From Hyphomicrobium sp. MC1 (GTDB lineage: Bacteria > Pseudomonadota > Alphaproteobacteria > Rhizobiales > Hyphomicrobiaceae), in assembly GCF_000253295.1 (NCBI RefSeq), contig NC_015717.1:3844001-3908000 (forward strand): DNA of 64,000 nt, in the 5' to 3' direction. The notes under the pieces are model-generated. The model worked only from the letters and a program-made list of their open reading frames with translations. It did not search any database and had not been told where the DNA came from. Both the position numbers and the translations under genes were made by a program. Positions 41,025 through 48,144 of this stretch are shown here, piece after piece (position 1 is the first letter of the stretch; each line of letters begins with the position of its first letter).

Positions 41025-42917
41025 ATGAGCGTAACAAAGCCGCGGGACAAATCGAGCAAAGAGGGCATTTTCGTGCATATGCTAACCAACGTGCAAAATG
41101 CTCTTCCGCCGCCGCATTCGAACGTAACCGCACTTCTAACCGACCAGTCGGGAACGCGATCCGAAACGGCAAAATTTACGCCCGCGTCGCTGCCCACCCC
41201 CGAGCAGCCGGAACTTGATCGCTATGTCCATTACCTGATCGCACGAATGACCGGCGGGCTTTCTCCCGCCGCTTGCGCCAACGCTTTCTTCGACTGGGGC
41301 TCGCACATGGCGGCCTCTCCGGGGCTGCAGCTTGAATTGATGGGTGAAGGTGTCCGCCAATGGATGCGGCTGCTGGCATTCACGCAGCAAGCTATGGGCA
41401 GCAACGCGGCCTTGCCGCCGAGTGTCGAACCGCAACCGCACGATCATCGCTTCATCTCCGACGGTTGGAAGCAGTATCCTTTCAATGTTTTCGCGGAAGC
41501 CTTTCTGCTTGGTGAAGAATGGTGGCATTCGGCAACCACACGCGTTCGCGGCGCTGAAAAACAGAGCCTCAATCGCGTCGATTTCATTACACGCCAGATG
41601 CTCGACGTTTTTGCTCCGGCAAACTTCGTCGCGACGAACCCGGATGTGCTTTCCCGTACGCAGTCAGAAGCCGGGCTCAATCTGCTTCGCGGCTACTCGA
41701 ACTATCTCGATGATGTGAAGCGCCTGCGCTCGCGCGAGGCTCCGCCGGGAGCGGAGAAATTCAAGGTCGGCGAAACGGTTGCCGTGACTCCCGGAAAAGT
41801 CGTCTATCGCAATCACCTCATTGAGCTGATCCAATATGAGCCGACGACTGAGACAGTGCATTCAGAGCCGATTCTGATCGTGCCGGCCTGGATCATGAAA
41901 TATTACATTCTCGATCTCAGGCCCGAGAACTCGCTGGTCAAATATCTCACCGCGCAAGGCTTCTCGGTCTTCATTATTTCATGGCGCAATCCGGATGCGG
42001 GTGATCGCAATCTGGGCTTCGATGATTATCGGCGCCTTGGCGTGATGGCTGCAATCGATGCGATCACACGTATCGTCGGCGATCGCAAAATCCACGCGAC
42101 GGGTTATTGCCTCGGCGGCACGCTGCTTTCCGTTGCAGCTTCCGCCATGGCCAACGAGAATGACGATCGCCTTGCGACGCTGACGCTGCTAGCCGCGCAA
42201 GCCGATTTTCGCGAGGCCGGCGAATTGACGCTCTTTATCGACGAGAGCCAGATCACGCTGCTCGAAGATATGATGGCTGAGCAGGGCTTTCTCGATAGCG
42301 CGCAAATGGCTGGCGCTTTTCAGTTGCTGCGATCGAACGATCTGATCTGGTCGCACGTCGTCAACGATTATCTGCTCGGCGAGCGACAGCCCGTTTTCGA
42401 TCTGCTCGCGTGGAATTCTGACGCGACGCGAATGCCGTACCGGATGCATTCGGAATATCTGCGATCGCTGTTCCTCAACAACGATTTTGCCGAGGGACGT
42501 TTCAAGGTCGACGGTCGCTCCGTTGCGCTAACCGATCTCCGCGTGCCGATTTTCGCGATCGGCACCGAGACCGACCACGTCGCACCGTGGCGGTCCGTTT
42601 ATAAATTCAACATCCTGAGCGATACGAGCGTGACGTTCCTGCTGACAAGCGGGGGGCATAATGCCGGCATCGTCTCGCCGCCCGGCACACCGCACCGCAG
42701 CTACCGGATGGCAACCAAGCTCGCAAACGACAAGTTCGTCGATCCCGACACATGGTTTGCAACGACGCCGAAGACAGAGGGATCGTGGTGGACCGCCTGG
42801 GCCGAATGGCTCGCCCGCATGTCGACCGGAATAGTCGATCCGCCGTCGATGGGCGCACCGGAGAATGGGTTGAAGCCCCTTTGCCCGGCCCCTGGCACAT
42901 ACGTACTGCAAAGGTGA
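41025..42917 (+). CDS. phaC: poly-3-hydroxyalkanoate synthase
   Basis: A PHA polymerase of about 630 residues that joins (R)-3-hydroxyacyl-CoA units into storage polymer on granules. The lipase-like box with the catalytic cysteine is GYCLGGT (about residue 365). PAWIMKYYILDLRPENSLVKYL and the late SGGHNAG with the catalytic histidine are typical of class I-like enzymes. The start is uncertain: ATG 41025 has no good ribosome site, whereas GTG 41073 follows GAGGGC. It is followed by a phasin-like gene and controlled, by position, from a FixK-like box. No phaA or phaB is in the window. Confidence 0.9.
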   Translation: MSVTKPRDKSSKEGIFVHMLTNVQNALPPPHSNVTALLTDQSGTRSETAKFTPASLPTPEQPELDRYVHYLIARMTGGLSPAACANAFFDWGSHMAASPGLQLELMGEGVRQWMRLLAFTQQAMGSNAALPPSVEPQPHDHRFISDGWKQYPFNVFAEAFLLGEEWWHSATTRVRGAEKQSLNRVDFITRQMLDVFAPANFVATNPDVLSRTQSEAGLNLLRGYSNYLDDVKRLRSREAPPGAEKFKVGETVAVTPGKVVYRNHLIELIQYEPTTETVHSEPILIVPAWIMKYYILDLRPENSLVKYLTAQGFSVFIISWRNPDAGDRNLGFDDYRRLGVMAAIDAITRIVGDRKIHATGYCLGGTLLSVAASAMANENDDRLATLTLLAAQADFREAGELTLFIDESQITLLEDMMAEQGFLDSAQMAGAFQLLRSNDLIWSHVVNDYLLGERQPVFDLLAWNSDATRMPYRMHSEYLRSLFLNNDFAEGRFKVDGRSVALTDLRVPIFAIGTETDHVAPWRSVYKFNILSDTSVTFLLTSGGHNAGIVSPPGTPHRSYRMATKLANDKFVDPDTWFATTPKTEGSWWTAWAEWLARMSTGIVDPPSMGAPENGLKPLCPAPGTYVLQR

Positions 42918-42936
42918 TGTCCAGGCATTTCCTGTC

Positions 42937-42950
42937 TTGACCTTCGTCAA
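42937..42950. promoter_or_regulatory. FixK/FNR box TTGACCTTCGTCAA
   Basis: A perfect inverted TTGAC-N4-GTCAA lies about 70 bases before the phasin-like start. Its position rules out the upstream ATG at 42960, which would leave no room for a promoter. Confidence 0.65.
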
Positions 42951-43013
42951 GGCGCTGGAATGGCCGAGGACGAAAATTTATCATTTCACGGCGCAAGCAT
43001 AGGAGTGAAGAGC

Positions 43014-43427
43014 ATGCTTGATCGACCTGCCAGAAACGACATGAGCACACAGGTTCCGGCGCCCGGCATTGCGCCGATGCTCAATGCCTTCAATCCGATG
43101 ACGGCCTATATGGCCTTCTGGGGAGGGCCCGCACTTCAGCTCGGCGGCCAAGTGGCGCAAAGCTGGCTGCATTTTCTTGGTTCTCGCTGGATGAAGGACA
43201 TGAGATTTCCGCAGCAAATCGCAGGCTGCAAGACAGCAGACGATGTGGTGACCGCCGTTGCCGAGTTCTGGCAGCAGGCGTCGAAAGATTATTCGTCTGA
43301 GATCAATCAGCTTGCCAATTTGACGTGGACTGCCACGCGGACGGCGTTCGACGGCGCAGGTACATTTACCTCGAAAGATTGCAGTTGTTCCGGTAAATGT
43401 GCGTCTCACCCGGCCGGTACTGCGTAG
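43014..43427 (+). CDS. phasin-like granule-associated protein
   Basis: A 137-residue amphipathic helical protein (PMTAYMAFWGGPALQLGGQVAQSWLHFLGSRWMKD, then VVTAVAEFWQQASKDYSSEINQLANLTWTATRTA), the pattern of phasins that coat PHA granules. The C-terminal tail CSCSGKCASHPAGTA carries three cysteines, which is unusual for a phasin. The ATG at 43014 follows AGGAG and lies after the FixK box. It is immediately downstream of phaC. Confidence 0.7.
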   Translation: MLDRPARNDMSTQVPAPGIAPMLNAFNPMTAYMAFWGGPALQLGGQVAQSWLHFLGSRWMKDMRFPQQIAGCKTADDVVTAVAEFWQQASKDYSSEINQLANLTWTATRTAFDGAGTFTSKDCSCSGKCASHPAGTA

Positions 43428-43438
43428 GAGAAAGCGTC

Positions 43439-44167
43439 ATGAAAGCCAGCGACGTAATGACGACGAAGGTCATCTCCATTCGCCCCGATGCAACGCTCAG
43501 CGAGATGATCAAGAAAATGCTCGATCACAGGATCAGCGGCCTGCCCGTCGTTTCCGAGGATGGCAAACTCGTCGGCGTCGTCACCGAAGGCGATTGTCTT
43601 CGCCGGGCCGAGACCGGCACGGAAGTGAAGCGCTCGTTCTGGCGCGATATGCTGACGGGCTCGGAGACGCTTGCCAATGAATACATTCGCACGCACGGCC
43701 GCAAGGTCTCAGAGGTGATGACGCGCGATCCGATCAGCGTTTCGCCTGATACGGAACTCAGCGAAGTCATCCATGTCATGGAGAAGAACCGGATCAAACG
43801 TGTGCCGGTCGTGAAAGACGGCGCGGTTGTCGGCATTCTGAGTCGGGCGAACTTGCTGCAGACGTTGTCGGGCCTCGTCAGAAATACCGACGTCGACGAC
43901 ACTGACGCGGACATCCGCAAAGGCGTTATCGCGGCGCTCGGAACATTGCCGTGGGCCGCAAACGAATTTCTGAACGTCACCGTCAAGGATGGAGTCGTCG
44001 ATCTCTGGGGCTGCTATACGGCCTATCGGCAGGACGAAGCGGCCGTTGTCGCCACCGAGAACGTGCCCGGCGTCAAGCAGGTGCGCAATCACTTGTCCTG
44101 GGTCGATCCGATGTCCGGTACGGTGGTCTACTCGCCGGACGAAAAGGTGCCGCTGGCCGACGCATAA
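43439..44167 (+). CDS. CBS-pair and BON domain protein
   Basis: A 242-residue protein with two CBS motifs (residues 1-60, KASDVMTTKVISIRPDATLSEMIKKMLDHRISGLPVV; and about 85-150, VSEVMTRDPISVSPDTELSEVIHVMEKNRIKRVPVV). A C-terminal BON-like domain follows (DADIRKGVIAALGTLPWAANEFLNVTVKDGVVDLWG). CBS pairs bind adenine nucleotides, so an energy-sensing role is plausible. The ATG at 43439 follows AGGAG and lies 12 bases after the phasin-like gene, so the two are probably cotranscribed. Confidence 0.87.
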   Translation: MKASDVMTTKVISIRPDATLSEMIKKMLDHRISGLPVVSEDGKLVGVVTEGDCLRRAETGTEVKRSFWRDMLTGSETLANEYIRTHGRKVSEVMTRDPISVSPDTELSEVIHVMEKNRIKRVPVVKDGAVVGILSRANLLQTLSGLVRNTDVDDTDADIRKGVIAALGTLPWAANEFLNVTVKDGVVDLWGCYTAYRQDEAAVVATENVPGVKQVRNHLSWVDPMSGTVVYSPDEKVPLADA

Positions 44168-44263
44168 ATCGGGTTGACCGCGAGCCGCGCGATTGATGCC
44201 CATGCGATAGTCGCGGCAGCGTTGCGACCATCTCCTAATTCGGATCCGAAAGATAATCCGCCG

Positions 44264-45247
44264 ATGAAAGCCATGGTCTTCCGAGCCGTCGGAGAGCCTC
44301 TGACCCTCGAAGAAAGACCTGATCCGCAGCCGGGAAAAGGCGAAATCCGCGTTCGCGTCGAAGCGTGCGCGGTCTGCCGGACGGACCTGCACGTCATCGA
44401 TGGCGATCTTCCCGATCCCAAGCATCCCGTTATTCCAGGGCACGAGATCGTCGGCATCGTCGATGCACTTGGCGCAGACGTTCACGACCACAAAATCGGC
44501 GAGCGCGTCGGCGTGCCGTGGCTCGGCCATACGTGCGGGCACTGTCCCTATTGCCTCGCGGAGCGCGAGAACCTGTGCGACTTTCCGCTTTTCACCGGGT
44601 ACACGCGTGACGGCGGATTCGCCACGCATGTGATCGCCGATGCGGACTTCGCCTTTGCGATGCCGGGTTTCAGCGATCCCGTGGCGGCAGCGCCGCTGAT
44701 GTGCGCTGGCCTTATCGGCTGGCGGTCTTTGCGCATGGCGGGCGACGGCAAGCGTATCGGACTCTATGGATTTGGCGCGGCGGCGCACATCATCGCGCAG
44801 GTCATCATCTGGCAGGGACGCGAGGTTTACGCATTCACGAGAGCGGGCGACAACCAAGCGCAGGACTTCGCGCGCTCGCTCGGTGCGGTATGGGCCGGCA
44901 GCTCAGACGATGTGCCGCCCAACGAACTGGACGCCGCAATTATTTTTGCGCCTGTGGGCAGCCTCGTTCCAGCGGCACTCAAGGCGGTCCGCAAAGGCGG
45001 CCGCGTCGTCTGCGGCGGCATTCACATGAGCGACATTCCGCAGTTTCCCTACGATATTCTATGGGAAGAGCGGGAGATCCGGTCGGTGGCCAATCTCACG
45101 CGCCAGGATGCGCACGAGTTTCTCGACATCGCGCCGAAGGCCGGGGTCCATACGACGACGACCGTCTATCCGCTCGCTCACGCCAATGAAGCGCTTGCCG
45201 ACTTGCGGGCCGGACGTTTCTCCGGCGCCGCCGTTCTTGTTCCCTGA
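44264..45247 (+). CDS. zinc-dependent alcohol dehydrogenase family protein
   Basis: A 327-residue MDR-family dehydrogenase. Catalytic zinc ligands are seen in CAVCRTDLHVIDGDL and GHEIVGIV. The structural zinc loop is CGHCPYCLAERENLC, and the nucleotide-binding GLYGFGAAAHIIAQ is slightly altered from the usual GxGxxG. The ATG at 44264 fits the family start (MKAMVFRAVGEPL); upstream codons are not supported. It lies 96 bases after the CBS-BON gene and is convergent with the MaoC gene. It may regenerate NAD by reducing aldehydes under low oxygen; the substrate is unknown. Confidence 0.88.
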   Translation: MKAMVFRAVGEPLTLEERPDPQPGKGEIRVRVEACAVCRTDLHVIDGDLPDPKHPVIPGHEIVGIVDALGADVHDHKIGERVGVPWLGHTCGHCPYCLAERENLCDFPLFTGYTRDGGFATHVIADADFAFAMPGFSDPVAAAPLMCAGLIGWRSLRMAGDGKRIGLYGFGAAAHIIAQVIIWQGREVYAFTRAGDNQAQDFARSLGAVWAGSSDDVPPNELDAAIIFAPVGSLVPAALKAVRKGGRVVCGGIHMSDIPQFPYDILWEEREIRSVANLTRQDAHEFLDIAPKAGVHTTTTVYPLAHANEALADLRAGRFSGAAVLVP

Positions 45248-45250
45248 TGC

Positions 45251-45739
45251 TTATTGCGCCGGGCCGTCGCGAACCTCGACCTGAGGAAGCGCGACGCGTG
45301 GGCGCGAGATCTTTTCAGTCGGCGCCATGACGGTCGCGACGCCGGTGATAACCTCCTCGCCCTTCTGATTGACCGCCTTGCAATCAAGATTGACGCGGTG
45401 GTTCTTCGGCATTTTCTCGGAGACCGTCAGTGTGACCGTCAGGGTATCGCCGACGCGCACCGGATGACGAAACTGCAACGTCTGATCGAGATAGATCGTT
45501 CCCGGACCTGGCAGCTTAGTGCCGAGCACTGTCGAAATCAGCGCAGCGCCCAACATGCCGTGCACGACGACGCCGTGAAAAATATCGGTCTTGGCGAATT
45601 CGGGATCGACGTGTGCAGGATTAAAGTCCCCGGATACCGCAGCGAACAACTCGATATCGCGGTGGGTCAACGTCCGCACAAGGCTGGCGCTATCACCGAC
45701 CTTGAGTTCGTCGAAGGTGCGGTTGGTCAACGTCTCCAT
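45251..45739 (-). CDS. MaoC-like (R)-specific enoyl-CoA hydratase
   Basis: A 162-residue hotdog-fold hydratase with the catalytic Asp-His motif (AAVSGDFNPAHVDPEFAKTDIFHGVVVHGM). PhaJ-type enzymes of this family convert enoyl-CoA to (R)-3-hydroxyacyl-CoA, the direct substrate of PHA synthase, which fits the phaC gene 2 kb away. An AAGGAG ribosome site precedes the ATG. It is the last gene of a leftward operon after fabI. Confidence 0.85.
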   Translation of the reverse strand: METLTNRTFDELKVGDSASLVRTLTHRDIELFAAVSGDFNPAHVDPEFAKTDIFHGVVVHGMLGAALISTVLGTKLPGPGTIYLDQTLQFRHPVRVGDTLTVTLTVSEKMPKNHRVNLDCKAVNQKGEEVITGVATVMAPTEKISRPRVALPQVEVRDGPAQ

Positions 45740-45754
45740 GAAGTCTCCTTGGTG

Positions 45755-46516
45755 CTATCCGAGAATGTGATAGCCGCCATCGATGTATTCGAGATTGCCG
45801 GTGAGCGCTTTGGCGTTATCGTCCGCCAGGAACGCGGCGACGTTGCCGACATCGTCGATCGAGACGAGTTGATGGTCGGGCATGCGCTCGCGCGTACGGT
45901 CCAGAAGCTCATCGAAGCGATCAATGCCGGATGCGGCGCGGGTCTTCAGCGGTCCCGGCGACAGGGCATGAACTCGAATGTTCTTCTTGCCAAGCTCGGC
46001 CGCCATATAACGCACCGAGGATTCGAGCGCGGCCTTCACCGGCCCCATCAGATTGTATTCTTCGACGACCTTTTCTGAGCCGTAGAAGGTGACGGTCAAC
46101 AGGCAGCCGCCATCCTTCATCAGAGGCTCGGCGAGATGCGCCATGCGAATGAAAGAGTGGCACGAGACGTCCATCGCGAGTGAGAACCCGGCCTGCGAGC
46201 AGTCGACGACGCGGCTGTGGAGATCATCCTTCGGCGCAAAGGCGATGGAGTGCAGCAGGAAGTCGAGCTTGCCCCACTCTTTTTCGATGCGCTCGAACAC
46301 CGCTTCGAGCTGGCCGGGCTCGCGCACGTCACAGGGGACGATAATCGGGCTCTTGAGCTCTTCGGCGAGCGGGCGAACGTAAGGCTCGGCTTTGGCATTG
46401 AGATACGTGATTGCGAGATCGGCACCGGCGTTACGAAAAGCTTTCGCGCACCCGTAGGCGATGCTGTGTTCATTGGCGATGCCGACGACAAGGCCCTTTT
46501 TTCCAGCAAGCGACAT
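45755..46516 (-). CDS. fabI: enoyl-[acyl carrier protein] reductase FabI homologue
   Basis: A 253-residue SDR enzyme of the FabI type. The N-terminal cofactor site is GKKGLVVGIANEHSIAYGCA, the active-site Tyr and Lys are in YNLMGPVKAALESSVRYMAAEL (the Y-x6-K spacing of FabI), and the ending is NLEYIDGGYHILG. The ATG at 46516 is chosen for its MSLAGKKG start and its GAGGTGAG ribosome site. A second, housekeeping fabI is likely elsewhere, since this copy sits in a PHA/low-oxygen operon with a MaoC hydratase. Confidence 0.87.
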   Translation of the reverse strand: MSLAGKKGLVVGIANEHSIAYGCAKAFRNAGADLAITYLNAKAEPYVRPLAEELKSPIIVPCDVREPGQLEAVFERIEKEWGKLDFLLHSIAFAPKDDLHSRVVDCSQAGFSLAMDVSCHSFIRMAHLAEPLMKDGGCLLTVTFYGSEKVVEEYNLMGPVKAALESSVRYMAAELGKKNIRVHALSPGPLKTRAASGIDRFDELLDRTRERMPDHQLVSIDDVGNVAAFLADDNAKALTGNLEYIDGGYHILG

Positions 46517-46529
46517 GCGGCGTCTCACC

Positions 46530-46769
46530 TCACTCGGAAAGAGTTGCGATCAACGCACCTGGATCGACGACACTATTTTCGCCGGCTACGATGGTGATAC
46601 GACCATCGGAGGGTGCAGTGATCTCGTGCAGCGCATCCTCGATGCGGACGACCGCAATGCCGTGTCCGGCGGCGACGCTAGCGCCGTCGGGAACAAGCCA
46701 GCGCACGAGCGTGCCTTCCGGGAAGATGCTTGAGGCCCACAGGGCTTCGTCAATTTTGATGTCAGACAT
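46530..46769 (-). CDS. lipoyl/biotinyl-domain-like protein lacking the modified lysine
   Basis: A free-standing 79-residue protein with the barrel-sandwich pattern of lipoyl domains (EGTLVRWLVPDGASVAAGHGIAVV, then ITAPSDGRITIVAGENSVVDPGALIATLSE). At the position of the canonical ETDKV loop it reads RIEDALHEI. The only lysine in the protein is residue 5, so neither lipoate nor biotin could be attached in the standard way. It is the first gene of an operon with fabI and a MaoC hydratase, and a FixK-like box lies about 80 bases upstream. Confidence 0.8.
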   Translation of the reverse strand: MSDIKIDEALWASSIFPEGTLVRWLVPDGASVAAGHGIAVVRIEDALHEITAPSDGRITIVAGENSVVDPGALIATLSE

Positions 46770-46849
46770 GTCAGCTCCGATTGCCTATCGGCGATGATGT
46801 TGTTTTTCGCCGGGCACCTGCATTCTTGCTGCACTTGCGTACAATTATA

Positions 46850-46863
46850 ATGATCTCGGTCAA
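46850..46863. promoter_or_regulatory. FixK/FNR-like box ATGATCTCGGTCAA
   Basis: It shares 13 identical bases with the box at 37082. It sits 80 bases before the lipoyl-like gene and probably drives the leftward lipoyl-like/fabI/MaoC operon. Confidence 0.6.
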
Positions 46864-46905
46864 AAAAATTCGCTGCATCGCGAAAGACGATGCAGCGAAA
46901 AAGCA
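46862..46905 (-). terminator. strong terminator after HdeD-like gene
   Basis: The 12-bp perfect stem TTCGCTGCATCG/CGATGCAGCGAA is followed on the minus strand by seven T. The T run directly abuts the FixK-like box of the next operon. Confidence 0.85.
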
Positions 46906-46932
46906 CAATATATTTTTCTGAATTTGTCCGCG

Positions 46933-47520
46933 TTACGCGACCGGCTCGATCTTGCGAGCCTGTAGCGCCATCGCGATCAGGGCGAAACCGCCGAAGATCA
47001 TGTTGATGCCGACGAGCAGACCGATCGCCCATGCCGCCGACGACGGCAGGCCGAAGAAGATCATGGCGCCGAGCACGAGATCGACGATGCCGCTCAACAA
47101 CATCATGACCCAGGCACCGGGAAGCTCGTTGCGATGTTCGAGCGCGAACATAACCGACGCGATGCCTTCAAGGATGAAGAAGGCGACGAGCACAATCGTC
47201 AGCGAAACGGCCCCTGTGGCGGGCGAAAAGAGCAGGACGAGACCGGCACCGATGCCAATGATGGCCGAGAGCAACGACCACCAGAAGCCTGGCATCGGCC
47301 GCATGGAAAATGTCGTAAAGAGGCCGGCGATGCCGCTGAAGAGAAGGAGCCAGCCGATAAAGAATGTGACGGTGAGGGTCGCGATCGGCGGCACGATGAT
47401 CGCTGCCGTACCGAGAACGACGAGAACAATCCCTTCGATAAGGAACATTTTCCAATTCTCGTGAAGCGACGTTACGAGCGCCTGCCTCATGCGGCGGACG
47501 TCTGATGGATCGAATGACAT
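46933..47520 (-). CDS. HdeD-family (DUF308) membrane protein
   Basis: A 195-residue inner-membrane protein with about six hydrophobic helices in three repeated pairs (FLIEGIVLVVLGTAAIIVPPIATLTVTFFIGWLLLFSGIAGLF and so on), the pattern of HdeD proteins associated with acid resistance in E. coli. The ATG at 47520 follows AGGAG by eight bases. It has its own terminator, so it is monocistronic. Its function outside enterobacteria is not established. Confidence 0.88.
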   Translation of the reverse strand: MSFDPSDVRRMRQALVTSLHENWKMFLIEGIVLVVLGTAAIIVPPIATLTVTFFIGWLLLFSGIAGLFTTFSMRPMPGFWWSLLSAIIGIGAGLVLLFSPATGAVSLTIVLVAFFILEGIASVMFALEHRNELPGAWVMMLLSGIVDLVLGAMIFFGLPSSAAWAIGLLVGINMIFGGFALIAMALQARKIEPVA

Positions 47521-48144
47521 TTTCAAGCTCCTGTCTGGGCGGGTAACGCAGCAAGCACGGCGCTAATCTTACGATAGTTCGCGGCTCGGTGCCGTACCAA
47601 GCGTGCAAAGTCGTGAATGTCTTACGACCGAGCACATTAAAATCCGCACTTGGCGTTGATCCGCCGCAACGCACTGCACCGCGCAGATGCGCAGAGAACG
47701 GCGTTAATGCTCGTTAAACGGTGCGAAAGAAAAGTTGTAGAGGCCGGACGCAGCTTTGCTGCTTCAAAGCACGCCCGCGAGCAGCGCGTCGCGTTTGTTC
47801 TCATGCGTTCTCAAGCCCCCTCCAATCCGGACCGAGCGAGCCGTGGTCGGCGTGGCCATCGCCCGCTTTTGTCGAAGCCGTGAGCGAGTTACGCGCCGTG
47901 CATTAATCCGCTCTCTGATTTTAGCGACGGCTGAAGCCACCAACCGCTGCCGATTTTTATTCGCCATGATTTGGCCGCAACCTATTCACGTTCGCTTCAT
48001 ACGGCTGCCCTTATCCGCCTGGGCTTCGAGAATAGATTGCCGACGGCACAATTGCCGTGAAAGCGCGACGCCGACGTACTAACGACTAAACGGAAATCGA
48101 TTCGCAGCGTTCGACCAGGACGCGACAAAATTCGAGGAAATGCC
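47521..48144. other. long intergenic region before OmpA-like gene
   Basis: About 620 bases between divergent genes. Several short open frames overlap in different frames and none has a convincing start or recognisable product. It should contain both promoters; I saw no FixK-like box, riboswitch or tRNA in it. The length is unusual for this dense segment, so a small RNA remains possible. Confidence 0.5.

Noticed and set aside
42960..43013. ATG at 42960 as the phasin-like start
   Set aside because: It would leave only nine bases after the FixK box and no ribosome site; ATG 43014 has AGGAG and a sensible promoter distance.
43709..44857. 382-codon minus-strand frame across the CBS-BON and alcohol dehydrogenase genes
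   Set aside because: It spans two real genes on the other strand, including their intergenic space, with no recognised protein similarity.
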